DNA of 29,338 nt from an uncultured Christensenella sp. (GTDB lineage: Bacteria; Bacillota; Clostridia; Christensenellales; DTU072). Positions 7,902 to 14,822 of this stretch are shown piece by piece. The notes beneath the pieces were generated by a model. It had not been told where the DNA came from and did not search any database. It saw only the letters and a list, made by a program, of their open reading frames with translations. The translations under genes were made by a program, and so were the position numbers. Location of the stretch: NCBI GenBank assembly GCA_905210905.1, contig CAJLYQ010000019.1, positions 1-29,338 on the forward strand. The letters run 5' to 3'. Position 1 is the first letter of the stretch, and the number at the start of each line of letters is the position of its first letter.

Positions 7902-8516
7902 ATGAAAAGGATAGTAATAGGGCTTTGCGGCGGAACGGGGAGCGGAAAGACCACGCTTGCCAAAAGGATATACGAAGCGTTCAAAGACGACGCGCTTTTA
8001 ATCGGAATGGACAGTTATTACAAAGACTACGCCGAGTATCCGTTCGAAGAGCGCGTTAAAGTGAACTACGATCACCCGAGTTCGTTCGACACGGACTTAC
8101 TGATTAAAGATCTTGCCGCGTTGAAACGTGGCGAAACGGTAATGCTTCCGGTGTACGATTTTACGCATTTTTGTCGCGCCAAAGAATCGATAAGGACCGA
8201 GAGCAAAAGGGTAATAATCGTCGAAGGGATACTGCTGTTCGAGAACAAAGAACTAGTCGACGGTTTAGACATAAAAATATTCGTGGACACGGACGCGGAC
8301 GTAAGGATACTCAGGCGAATAATGCGCGACGTAAAGGAGCGCGGCAGGAGTCTGGATTCGGTCGTCAATCAGTACCTGACGACGGTAAAACCGATGCACG
8401 AAACGTTTATCGAACCGTCGAAACGGGAAGCGGACGTAATAGTCCCCGAAGGCGGACACAACGAAGTTGCGTTTGATATGATATTCAGCACGATACTGAA
8501 AAAAATAAACGAATAA
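7902..8516 (+). CDS. udk: Uridine kinase
   Basis: Phosphorylates uridine (and usually cytidine) to the monophosphate. The chosen ATG at 7902 gives a 204-aa protein that opens MKRIVIGLCGGTGSGKTTLA, with the P-loop at residues 10-18. DSYYKD, the YDHPSSFD region and the YDFTHFCR stretch are the nucleoside-binding segments of the PRK/Udk family. An in-frame ATG at 7845 would add 19 residues overlapping tdk and is unlikely. The Shine-Dalgarno is weak (GGAAAAG) and the gap to tdk is only 5 bp, suggesting translational coupling. Confidence 0.93.
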   Translation: MKRIVIGLCGGTGSGKTTLAKRIYEAFKDDALLIGMDSYYKDYAEYPFEERVKVNYDHPSSFDTDLLIKDLAALKRGETVMLPVYDFTHFCRAKESIRTESKRVIIVEGILLFENKELVDGLDIKIFVDTDADVRILRRIMRDVKERGRSLDSVVNQYLTTVKPMHETFIEPSKREADVIVPEGGHNEVAFDMIFSTILKKINE

Positions 8517-8531
8517 AACGGAGAAATAATT

Positions 8532-9191
8532 ATGGAAATCAAAGAAATTTTGGCAAAATGCGATCACACGCTGCTTGCTCAGACTGCGACGTGGGAAGAG
8601 ATCAGGGCTATTTGCGACGACGGAATCAAGTACTCGACCGCGTCCGTTTGCATACCGCCGTGTTACGTTAAGCAAGCGAAAGAGTACGTCGGCAACAAAC
8701 TTGCCGTTTGCACGGTTATCGGTTTTCCCAACGGCTATAACACGACCGCCGTTAAAGAATACGAAACGCTCGACGCCATAAAAAACGGCGCGGACGAAAT
8801 CGATATGGTAATAAACATAGGGCAACTCAAAGCGAAGAACTACGATTACGTATTAAACGAAATCAAAACGCTGAAAAAAGCGTGCGGCGAAAAGATACTC
8901 AAAGTTATTATCGAAACGTGTTTGCTTACCGACGAAGAAAAGGTAAAAATGTGCCGGATCGTGACCGAAGCGAAAGCGGATTATATCAAGACGAGCACGG
9001 GCTTTTCCAAAGCGGGAGCGACGTTTGCGGATATAAAACTGTTTGCCGAAAACGTAGGTAAAGACGTAAAAATGAAAGCGGCGGGCGGAATATCGAGCAT
9101 AGAAGACGCCGAAGAGTTTATCGCGCTCGGAGCGAGCAGGCTCGGAACGAGCAGAGTTGTAAAGATAGTAAAACAAAGAGAAAAGGAGTAA
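8532..9191 (+). CDS. deoC: Deoxyribose-phosphate aldolase
   Basis: Splits 2-deoxyribose-5-phosphate into acetaldehyde and glyceraldehyde-3-phosphate, feeding nucleoside sugar into glycolysis. The 219-aa TIM barrel shows the catalytic set: D91 in EIDMVINIG, Schiff-base K153 in YIKTSTGF and K182 in MKAAGGI. The length is normal for the bacterial short form. It follows udk by 15 bp with GGAG upstream and precedes deoD by 3 bp. Together with pdp and deoB it completes deoxynucleoside catabolism. Confidence 0.96.
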   Translation: MEIKEILAKCDHTLLAQTATWEEIRAICDDGIKYSTASVCIPPCYVKQAKEYVGNKLAVCTVIGFPNGYNTTAVKEYETLDAIKNGADEIDMVINIGQLKAKNYDYVLNEIKTLKKACGEKILKVIIETCLLTDEEKVKMCRIVTEAKADYIKTSTGFSKAGATFADIKLFAENVGKDVKMKAAGGISSIEDAEEFIALGASRLGTSRVVKIVKQREKE

Positions 9192-9194
9192 AAA

Positions 9195-9923
9195 ATGAGA
9201 GAAAAGAGGTTACACCCCAACATTCCCACGCCGCACATAACGGCTGAATACGGCGATTTTGCGGAAACGGTGCTAATGCCCGGCGATCCGCTCAGAGCGA
9301 AGTTTATCGCGGAGAATTTCCTTACCGACGCGCGCCTCGTCAACAACGTACGCGGAATAAACGGTTACACCGGGTATTACAACGGCAAGAGAGTGTCCGT
9401 AATGGCGTCCGGAATGGGACAACCGTCCATAGGAATATATTCGTACGAACTGTTTAATTTTTACGACGTGAAAAACATAATAAGAATAGGCAGTTGCGGC
9501 TCGTTTGACAAAGATTTGCACGCAAGGGACATCATCATAGCGATGGGCGCTTGCACAAACGGCAATTTTGCCGCGCAGTACAACCTGCCCGGTACGTTCT
9601 GCCCGATAGCGGATTTTAATCTCGTGAGAAAGGCGGCGGAACTGTGCGAAAAAGCGGGAGTCAACTTCAAAGTCGGCAATATTTTATCGTCCGACGTGTT
9701 CTACGACGACGCAAACTCGGGAATGCAATGGGCGAAAATGGGCGTTCTCGGCGTAGAAATGGAATCCGCCGCGTTGTACTGCAACGCCGCAAGAGCAGGC
9801 AAAAGCGCGCTTTGCATCTGCACGGTAAGCGATTCTTTCGTTAACCCGGAAGAAAACACGACGGCGGAAGAAAGACAAAATTCGTTTACGGCGATGATGA
9901 AAATCGCACTCGAACTTGCGTAA
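9195..9923 (+). CDS. deoD: Purine-nucleoside phosphorylase, DeoD type
   Basis: Phosphorolysis of purine (deoxy)nucleosides to base and sugar-1-phosphate. The 242-aa protein is the hexameric low-molecular-mass type: TPHITA at the N-terminus, MPGDPLRA (28-35), RIGSCGSF (97-104), the GVEMESAALY ribose-binding motif (186-195) and SD at 212-213, whose Asp is the purine N7 proton donor. AAGGAG precedes the ATG with good spacing. It complements pdp so that both base classes are covered. The trimeric guanosine/inosine-specific type can be excluded on motif grounds. Confidence 0.95.
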   Translation: MREKRLHPNIPTPHITAEYGDFAETVLMPGDPLRAKFIAENFLTDARLVNNVRGINGYTGYYNGKRVSVMASGMGQPSIGIYSYELFNFYDVKNIIRIGSCGSFDKDLHARDIIIAMGACTNGNFAAQYNLPGTFCPIADFNLVRKAAELCEKAGVNFKVGNILSSDVFYDDANSGMQWAKMGVLGVEMESAALYCNAARAGKSALCICTVSDSFVNPEENTTAEERQNSFTAMMKIALELA

Positions 9924-9965
9924 AACGTTAAAAACAAGGTGGTTTTTTAATAAAGAAGGCGAAAA

Positions 9966-11126
9966 ATGAAAAGATTTTTTATTATCGTACTCGACAGTTG
10001 CGGAATAGGGGAAATGACCGACGCATATTTATGGCACGATGAAGGCAGCAACACGCTCGGCACTATCCGAAAAGACCCTGCGTTTAACTGTCCTAATCTC
10101 GTTAACGCCGGTTTGTTTAATATTGATAACGTGGGCGGGGGGATCGACAACCCCGTAGGTTCGTTCGCGCGGCTAAAGGAACTGTCTATGGGAAAAGACA
10201 CGACGATAGGGCACTGGGAGATCGCCGGGCTGGTTTCGCCCAAAGCGCTGCCGACCTATCCGAACGGTTTTCCCGAGCGGGTAATCGACGAGTTCGAAAG
10301 AAGAACGGGAAGAAAAATTCTTTGCAACAAGCCGTATTCGGGGACGGAAGTCATTAAAGATTACGGCGAAGAACATATGCGCACGGGCGATTTAATCGTC
10401 TATACGTCGGCGGACAGCGTGTTCCAGATAGCCGCGCACGAAAGCGTCGTGCCGGTGGAAGAACTCTACCGCTATTGCGAAATAGCGAGAGAAATTCTCG
10501 TCGGCGAAAACGGCGTCGGCAGGGTAATAGCAAGACCTTTTACCGGGGTTTATCCCTTTACGAGAACCGCCAACAGGCACGACTTTTCACTCGTACCCCC
10601 GTCGGAAACGATGCTCGACAGGCTTAAAAAAGCAGGTTTGGCAACCATATCCGTAGGCAAAATTTACGATATTTTCGCCGGAAAGAGCGTAAGCGAAAGT
10701 AACCGCACTACGTCCAACGCAAACGGAATGGAAGTAACTTTGGAGATACAAAAACGTGACTTCGAAGGGTTGTGTTTCGTTAATCTCGTCGATTTCGATA
10801 TGAAATACGGACACAGAAACGACGTAAGAGGCTACGCAAACGCTATGACGGAATTTGACGGATATTTGAAGAAATTTACCGATAATATGCGTAAAGACGA
10901 CGTTTTGATAATAACCGCCGACCACGGTTGCGACCCCGGCACGCCGTCTACCGACCACTCCAGAGAGTACGTCCCGATGATTATTCTCGGCGATAAAATA
11001 AAAAACGGCGTAAATCTCGGCACGAGAAAAGGTTTTTGCGATATATCCGCTACCGTGCTCGATTACTTCGGCGTAGACAAGGGCAAAACCGCAGGCAACA
11101 GTTTTCTCGGAGAAGTGACGAAATGA
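9966..11126 (+). CDS. deoB: Phosphopentomutase
   Basis: Converts (deoxy)ribose-1-phosphate to the 5-phosphate, linking both phosphorylases to DeoC and the pentose phosphate pathway. The 386-aa alkaline-phosphatase-fold enzyme shows metal ligands in VLDSCGIGE (D10), GKDTTIGHWE (76-85, with T79 aligning to the phosphorylated Thr of the Bacillus enzyme) and the C-terminal TADHGCDPGTPSTDHSREY metal/phosphate site. A 42-bp gap precedes it with AAGAAGG as ribosome site. Its TGA overlaps the cdd ATG (ATGA). Confidence 0.96.
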   Translation: MKRFFIIVLDSCGIGEMTDAYLWHDEGSNTLGTIRKDPAFNCPNLVNAGLFNIDNVGGGIDNPVGSFARLKELSMGKDTTIGHWEIAGLVSPKALPTYPNGFPERVIDEFERRTGRKILCNKPYSGTEVIKDYGEEHMRTGDLIVYTSADSVFQIAAHESVVPVEELYRYCEIAREILVGENGVGRVIARPFTGVYPFTRTANRHDFSLVPPSETMLDRLKKAGLATISVGKIYDIFAGKSVSESNRTTSNANGMEVTLEIQKRDFEGLCFVNLVDFDMKYGHRNDVRGYANAMTEFDGYLKKFTDNMRKDDVLIITADHGCDPGTPSTDHSREYVPMIILGDKIKNGVNLGTRKGFCDISATVLDYFGVDKGKTAGNSFLGEVTK

Positions 11127-11527
11127 TTAACGATAAAGACCTTATGAAAATTGCCGAAGAGGCGAGAAAAAAAGCGTATACGCCGTATTCGCGGTACAAA
11201 GTCGGCGCCGCGCTCGTCGGTAAAGACGGAAAAATTTACACCGGGTGCAACATAGAAAACGCCACGTTTACTCCCACCGTTTGCGCGGAAAGAACGGCTT
11301 TTTTCAAGGCGATCAGCGAAGGCACGACGGAGTTCGAAAAAATTGCGATTACCGGCGCAAAAGAAGGAGAAACGAGCGATAATTGTACGCCTTGCGGCGT
11401 TTGTCGGCAGGTTATGGCTGAATTCTGCGATAAGAATTTCAAACTCGTTTTGGGCAATTCCGACAATATAAAAACCTACACTTTAGACGAAATTTTGCCG
11501 TTTTCTTTTACGAAAAAAGAGTTGTAA
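11123..11527 (+). CDS. cdd: Cytidine deaminase
   Basis: Deaminates cytidine and deoxycytidine to uridine forms, which then become substrates of Pdp or Udk. The 134-aa homotetrameric-type enzyme has the zinc and catalytic site split as CAE (C54, E56) and PCGVC (C91, C94); NIENATFTPTVCAERTA is the family signature. An upstream in-frame start (11036) lies inside deoB and is rejected; ATG 11123 overlaps the deoB stop. It is the last gene of the operon, 18 bp before a strong terminator stem. Confidence 0.95.
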   Translation: MINDKDLMKIAEEARKKAYTPYSRYKVGAALVGKDGKIYTGCNIENATFTPTVCAERTAFFKAISEGTTEFEKIAITGAKEGETSDNCTPCGVCRQVMAEFCDKNFKLVLGNSDNIKTYTLDEILPFSFTKKEL

Positions 11528-11545
11528 ACCGATAAAAAAGATATT

Positions 11546-11582
11546 AAAAACCGTTAAGAAAAAGCCTTCTTAACGGTTTTTT
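11546..11582. terminator. Bidirectional intrinsic terminator between convergent operons
   Basis: A perfect 15-bp stem (AAAAACCGTTAAGAA at 11546-11560; its complement at 11567-11581) encloses the loop AAAGCC. A T-run follows on the + strand, and the mirrored A-run gives a T-run on the minus strand. It lies between cdd (ending 11527) and the converging mscS gene (ending 11610), so it can end transcription from both sides. Confidence 0.92.
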
Positions 11583-11609
11583 GTTTAACATTTTTAGGAT
11601 GAAACGGGA

Positions 11610-12470
11610 TTATTTTTCGTCGGAATGAGGTTCGGCGATTTTTTCGACGGACGGTTTGACGTGAACGTCGAGTTGCGGATAGGGGATATCTATGCCGCCG
11701 TCGTCGAAGGCTTTTTTGACGTTTTCAAGCATATTCGCTTTAACCGTCCAGTAATCGTCCGCTTTGCACCAGAACTTCGCTCCGAGATCGATACTCGAAG
11801 ACGACTGCGCGCTCATTCGGACGGACGGAGCCGGGTCGGTAAAGATAAGTTCGTCGTTTTTCGCCGTTTCCAGTATTATCGCTTTCGCTTTTTCGAAGTC
11901 GTTTTCGTACGCTATGGAGAAAGTTACGTCCACTCTGCGAGTGCCTTTTTCGGTATAGTTTACGATTTCGCTCGTGGAAAGTTTGCCGTTGGGGAGATAA
12001 ACGACTTTATTGTCGCTCGTACGAAGTTTGGTATGGCAGATAAGAATGTCCTGAACGGTGCCTTCGTATCCGCACGCGCAAATAAAATCGTCTACGCGGA
12101 AAGGACGGGTGATAAGTATCAGAACGCCGCCGGCAAGGTTGGACAACGTGCCGTTTACCGCAAGTCCGACGCCTACGCCGAGAGAAGCGATTAACGCCGT
12201 AATGCCGCTCGTGTTGATTCCGAGATAGGATACAAGAGCGACCACGATAAGCACTTTAAGCCCGATTTTTACGACGTAACTAAGGGTGCGATAAAGCGTT
12301 TTGTCGACTTTTTTCGTATCCTCGAGTTTTTTGCCGCGTTTTTCGATGCTTTTGCTGATACGATTGATTATCGCAAACGAAACGATGAGAATAACTATCG
12401 AAACGAGAATTTTTATTCCCGTGTTGGTGAGCCAGTTTTGTACCGTTGCCCAAATTTGTTTCCAGTCCAT
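11610..12470 (-). CDS. mscS: Small-conductance mechanosensitive channel (MscS family)
   Basis: Membrane channel that opens on hypo-osmotic swelling. The 286-aa protein has three membrane segments (about 18-36, 64-84 and 89-124). The last is the pore helix with small-residue packing (ALIASLGVGVGLAVNGTLSN), followed by the cytoplasmic beta domain with VDDFI, VYLPNGKL and the alpha/beta C-terminal domain ending in an acidic tail. AGAAGGA precedes the ATG on the minus strand. It lies 58 bp after the NUDIX gene and probably shares its message. Confidence 0.92.
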   Translation of the reverse strand: MDWKQIWATVQNWLTNTGIKILVSIVILIVSFAIINRISKSIEKRGKKLEDTKKVDKTLYRTLSYVVKIGLKVLIVVALVSYLGINTSGITALIASLGVGVGLAVNGTLSNLAGGVLILITRPFRVDDFICACGYEGTVQDILICHTKLRTSDNKVVYLPNGKLSTSEIVNYTEKGTRRVDVTFSIAYENDFEKAKAIILETAKNDELIFTDPAPSVRMSAQSSSSIDLGAKFWCKADDYWTVKANMLENVKKAFDDGGIDIPYPQLDVHVKPSVEKIAEPHSDEK

Positions 12471-12528
12471 TATAAAATCCTTCTTAAGTTTTTCTTCAAT
12501 CGTATTGTATACTTAACCGCCAAAAAAG

Positions 12529-13071
12529 TCAAATGCCGTTTTCGTAGCAGTACCTAAGCAAAGCGTAACAGGTTTTTGCGTCCTTAATTTCGTTGCTTAA
12601 TACCTTTTCCAAAGCGGTTTTTATCGGCATTTTCACTAAATCGACGAACTCGTCTTCGTCTAAATGTACATGCGTTTTTTTAAGATCTTTCGCCAAAAAC
12701 ACGTAGAGATTTTCGTCGGTATAACCCGGAGTGGGATAAATAACGCCGTACGGCGTAATCGAACCGACAAAGCCCGTTTCTTCTTCGAGTTCTCTCGCGG
12801 CGGTTATTGCCGCGTCTTCGCCTTTTTCTAGTTTGCCGGCAGGTATTTCGAGCAGTATTCGACCGTATGGATATCTGAACTGCCGCACAAGGTATACGTT
12901 TTGCTCGTTATCTATCGGAAGCACGGACGCGCCGCCGCGGTGCGATACGTATTCTCTTTCCGCTTGTTTTCCGTCGGGCAAAAGCACTTTGTCCACCGAT
13001 AAATCAATAATTCTTCCCGAAAAAATCTTTTTACCGGATAGTTTTTTTTCAATAAGTTTTTCGTCGGTCAT
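12529..13071 (-). CDS. nudF: ADP-ribose pyrophosphatase, NUDIX family
   Basis: Hydrolyses ADP-ribose to AMP and ribose-5-phosphate, a housekeeping step. The 180-aa protein carries an intact NUDIX box Gx5Ex7REUxEExGU at residues 79-101 (G79, E85, R93, E94, E97, E98, G100). The preceding VRQFRYPYGRILLEIPAG is typical of the ADP-ribose branch (NudF/YqkG). GAAAGGA lies 9 nt before the start on the minus strand. A link to the nucleoside operon is thematically possible but not shown. Confidence 0.9.
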   Translation of the reverse strand: MTDEKLIEKKLSGKKIFSGRIIDLSVDKVLLPDGKQAEREYVSHRGGASVLPIDNEQNVYLVRQFRYPYGRILLEIPAGKLEKGEDAAITAARELEEETGFVGSITPYGVIYPTPGYTDENLYVFLAKDLKKTHVHLDEDEFVDLVKMPIKTALEKVLSNEIKDAKTCYALLRYCYENGI

Positions 13072-13144
13072 CGTTTAATCCTTTCTTTTTTATCTGAATG
13101 ATTTTTTACGTTTTCGGTTTGATTTTTCTTTTGCTTTTCGGCAA

Positions 13145-13194
13145 AAAAATTACACTTTTGAATGTGATTTTTCGTTGTTTTCCGTTTTATTATA
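13145..13194 (-). promoter_or_regulatory. NUDIX/mscS promoter -10 and AT-rich leader hairpin
   Basis: On the minus strand TATAAT reads from 13194 to 13189, about 118 nt before the NUDIX start; the -35 region is poor. In the resulting leader an inverted repeat (13145-13154 against 13163-13172) has 10-bp arms with one wobble pair and an 8-nt loop. On the minus strand the stem leads into a run of seven T. It could be a weak attenuator, but the stem is AT-rich. Confidence 0.4.
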
Positions 13195-13268
13195 CGACGG
13201 AACGCAGGAAAAAACCTTGAAAAGGGCGTTCGGCGACGGATAAAACGTTTTCGTTTTTTCGTTCGGTA

Positions 13269-13302
13269 TGTTATACTGATTTTATAAGCGCACGATCGTG
13301 CG
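13269..13302 (+). promoter_or_regulatory. Extended -10 promoter of the LysR gene with a palindrome at +1
   Basis: TG-T-TATACT at 13269-13277 is an extended -10 element; the -35 region (TTTCGT near 13249) is weak. Directly after the predicted start (about 13284) lies the perfect 14-bp palindrome CGCACGATCGTGCG (13289-13302), placed where a repressor or autoregulator would block initiation. It could also fold as a short hairpin in the leader. Confidence 0.5.
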
Positions 13303-13317
13303 GACGGAGTACGGCGA

Positions 13318-14247
13318 ATGAAAATACTTTATCTTAAATATGCGGTGGAAATTGCGAAAATCGGCTCGCTCAATAAGGCGGCGGAAGAACTTTGCATTGC
13401 GCAACCGAACCTGTCGAGAGCGATAAAAGAACTCGAGAAAGAACTTAACATCGTTATTTTCGAGCGTAACGCCAAGGGAATGACCCTTACCCCCGACGGA
13501 GAAAAACTTATCCAGTACGGACGGAAAATTCTTAAAGAAATCGACGACGTGGAGCGTCTTTTCAGCGATTCGTCGTTGGGGAAAAAGCGTTTTTCCGTGT
13601 CCGTTCCGAGAGCGAGTTATATCGGCGACGCTTTCGCTTCGTTTTCGCTTGAAGCCAACGCCCTTAACAACGTCGAAATGTTTTACAAAGAAACCAACGC
13701 TTTGCGCGCGATAAAAAACATTCTCGAAGAAGATTACAATCTCGGAATTATCCGTTACGCCGTCAACTACGACTCGTACTATAAGACGATGCTCAAAGAA
13801 AAAGACCTTTACAGCGAAGTGCTGAACGAGTTCCGGTATACGCTTATTATGAACAAGAACAATCCGCTTGCGCTTTTGCCGGAAATCCGTTATACGGACC
13901 TTGAAAACTACGTCGAAATCGCTCACGCAGACCCGTACGTTCCTTCCTTGCCGTTTTCTATGGTAAGGAAAGAAGAACTTCCCGACAACATCAGGAAAAG
14001 GATTTTCGTGTTCGAAAGAGCGAGCCAGTTCGAAGTGCTATGCAAAAACACGTCTACTTTTATGTGGGTTTCGCCTATGTCGCAGTCAACCCTGTCGCGG
14101 TTCGATTTGGTGCAAAGAGAATGTGTGGATAACGTAAAAAAATACAAAGACGTCCTGATTTACCGAAACGATTACAAACTTTCCTCCCTAGATAAAGCAT
14201 TTATATCCGAACTCGACAAATCTATCGAAAGATTTAACTCGAAATAA
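13318..14247 (+). CDS. LysR-type transcriptional regulator
   Basis: DNA-binding regulator of 309 aa. Residues 1-60 form the winged helix-turn-helix: the YAVEIAKIGSLNKAAEELCIAQPNLSRAIKELEKEL region is split here as helix 2 (SLNKAAEEL) and recognition helix (QPNLSRAIKEL), then GMTLTPDGE. The remainder is the two-lobed co-inducer domain, less conserved than most and without an effector I can name. GGAG lies about 10 nt before the ATG. The gene ends 250 bp before the succinate/redox block on the same strand. The gap contains tandem inverted repeats and an extended -10 promoter spaced as in LysR-activated promoters, so the block is its likely target. Confidence 0.9.
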   Translation: MKILYLKYAVEIAKIGSLNKAAEELCIAQPNLSRAIKELEKELNIVIFERNAKGMTLTPDGEKLIQYGRKILKEIDDVERLFSDSSLGKKRFSVSVPRASYIGDAFASFSLEANALNNVEMFYKETNALRAIKNILEEDYNLGIIRYAVNYDSYYKTMLKEKDLYSEVLNEFRYTLIMNKNNPLALLPEIRYTDLENYVEIAHADPYVPSLPFSMVRKEELPDNIRKRIFVFERASQFEVLCKNTSTFMWVSPMSQSTLSRFDLVQRECVDNVKKYKDVLIYRNDYKLSSLDKAFISELDKSIERFNSK

Positions 14248-14298
14248 CTGCTTTCTACGAATAACGTCCTATTTTTGCGTTTTTCTTTCACTTCTGGC

Positions 14299-14334
14299 TA
14301 TATCAAAAATGATATAACTTATATAAAAATAAGT
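14299..14334 (+). promoter_or_regulatory. Tandem inverted repeats, candidate LysR binding sites
   Basis: TATATCA-AAAA-TGATATA (14299-14316) is a perfect dyad with 7-bp arms, and ACTTAT-ATAAAA-ATAAGT (14317-14334) follows without a gap. If transcription starts near 14372, their centres lie at about -64 and -46. This matches the usual spacing of the recognition and activation half-sites used by LysR activators. The regulator gene is the one immediately upstream. The strict T-N11-A box is not evident. Confidence 0.5.
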
Positions 14335-14356
14335 ATCACACTTTTTTCGCTCCGTT

Positions 14357-14365
14357 TGTTATAAT
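14357..14365 (+). promoter_or_regulatory. Extended -10 promoter of the succinate/redox block
   Basis: TG-T-TATAAT: extended -10 TG at 14357-14358 and a perfect -10 hexamer at 14360-14365. The -35 region (CACACT around 14337) is far from consensus, which is typical of an activator-dependent promoter. The predicted start is near 14372, giving a leader of about 125 nt to the [2Fe-2S] gene. Confidence 0.7.
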
Positions 14366-14380
14366 AGATATTAAAGTATC

Positions 14381-14410
14381 GATTTAGGATTAAATGATTT
14401 AGGATTAAAT
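14381..14410 (+). repeat. Perfect 15-bp tandem duplication in the leader
   Basis: GATTTAGGATTAAAT occurs twice without a gap (14381-14395 and 14396-14410), about 10 nt after the predicted transcription start. It is followed by a small hairpin TATTCG (14413-14418) / CGAATA (14431-14436). It may be a recent slippage duplication or paired binding sites. Confidence 0.75.
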
Positions 14411-14496
14411 TATATTCGGTTATTAATCCGCGAATACGAAAACGACGGAAAAAACGGACGGGCGAAACGAGCCTATTCGTAAAGGAAGGCAAAAAA

Positions 14497-14739
14497 ATGA
14501 AAAAAGTTACGGTTTGTATCGGCAGTTCTTGCCACGTTAAAGGCTCGTGCCGGGTTATCGAAAGACTTCAATATCTTATTGCTCAGAACAAACTCGGCGA
14601 TGAAGTCGAACTTGCGGGCAAGTTTTGTATGGGAAGATGCGCCGAAGGCGTTTGCGTAGACGTGGACGGCAAAGATTATTCTGTCAGTCCTGCGACGGTA
14701 GACGAATTTTTCAAAACCGCGGTTCTCGCGAACGAATAA
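14497..14739 (+). CDS. Thioredoxin-like [2Fe-2S] ferredoxin (NuoE-like), stand-alone
   Basis: Small soluble electron carrier of 80 aa with the thioredoxin-fold [2Fe-2S] pattern: C7-x4-C12 and C44-x3-C48. This domain is normally found in NuoE/HydC or as a clostridial stand-alone ferredoxin. VCIGSSCHVKGS and KFCMGRC are the cluster segments; extra cysteines C18 and C53 are present. AAAGGAAGG precedes the ATG. It is the first gene after the block's promoter, ahead of malate dehydrogenase and the Hdr-Flx genes. A role as electron acceptor or donor for the bifurcating complex is plausible, but its partner cannot be read from sequence. Confidence 0.85.
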   Translation: MKKVTVCIGSSCHVKGSCRVIERLQYLIAQNKLGDEVELAGKFCMGRCAEGVCVDVDGKDYSVSPATVDEFFKTAVLANE

Positions 14740-14822
14740 GCGCGGATAAGAGCATATCGCGGAATAAGGGTGTCCTAAGCGTGAGTTCAGGTATCCCGCA
14801 CAACACGAAAGAGAGGCAATTA

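Noticed and set aside
14625..14822. 66-residue N-terminal extension of the malate dehydrogenase frame
   Set aside because: It overlaps the [2Fe-2S] gene out of frame and is Arg-rich junk; the Rossmann start MNKITIIGSG at 14823 has its own ribosome site.
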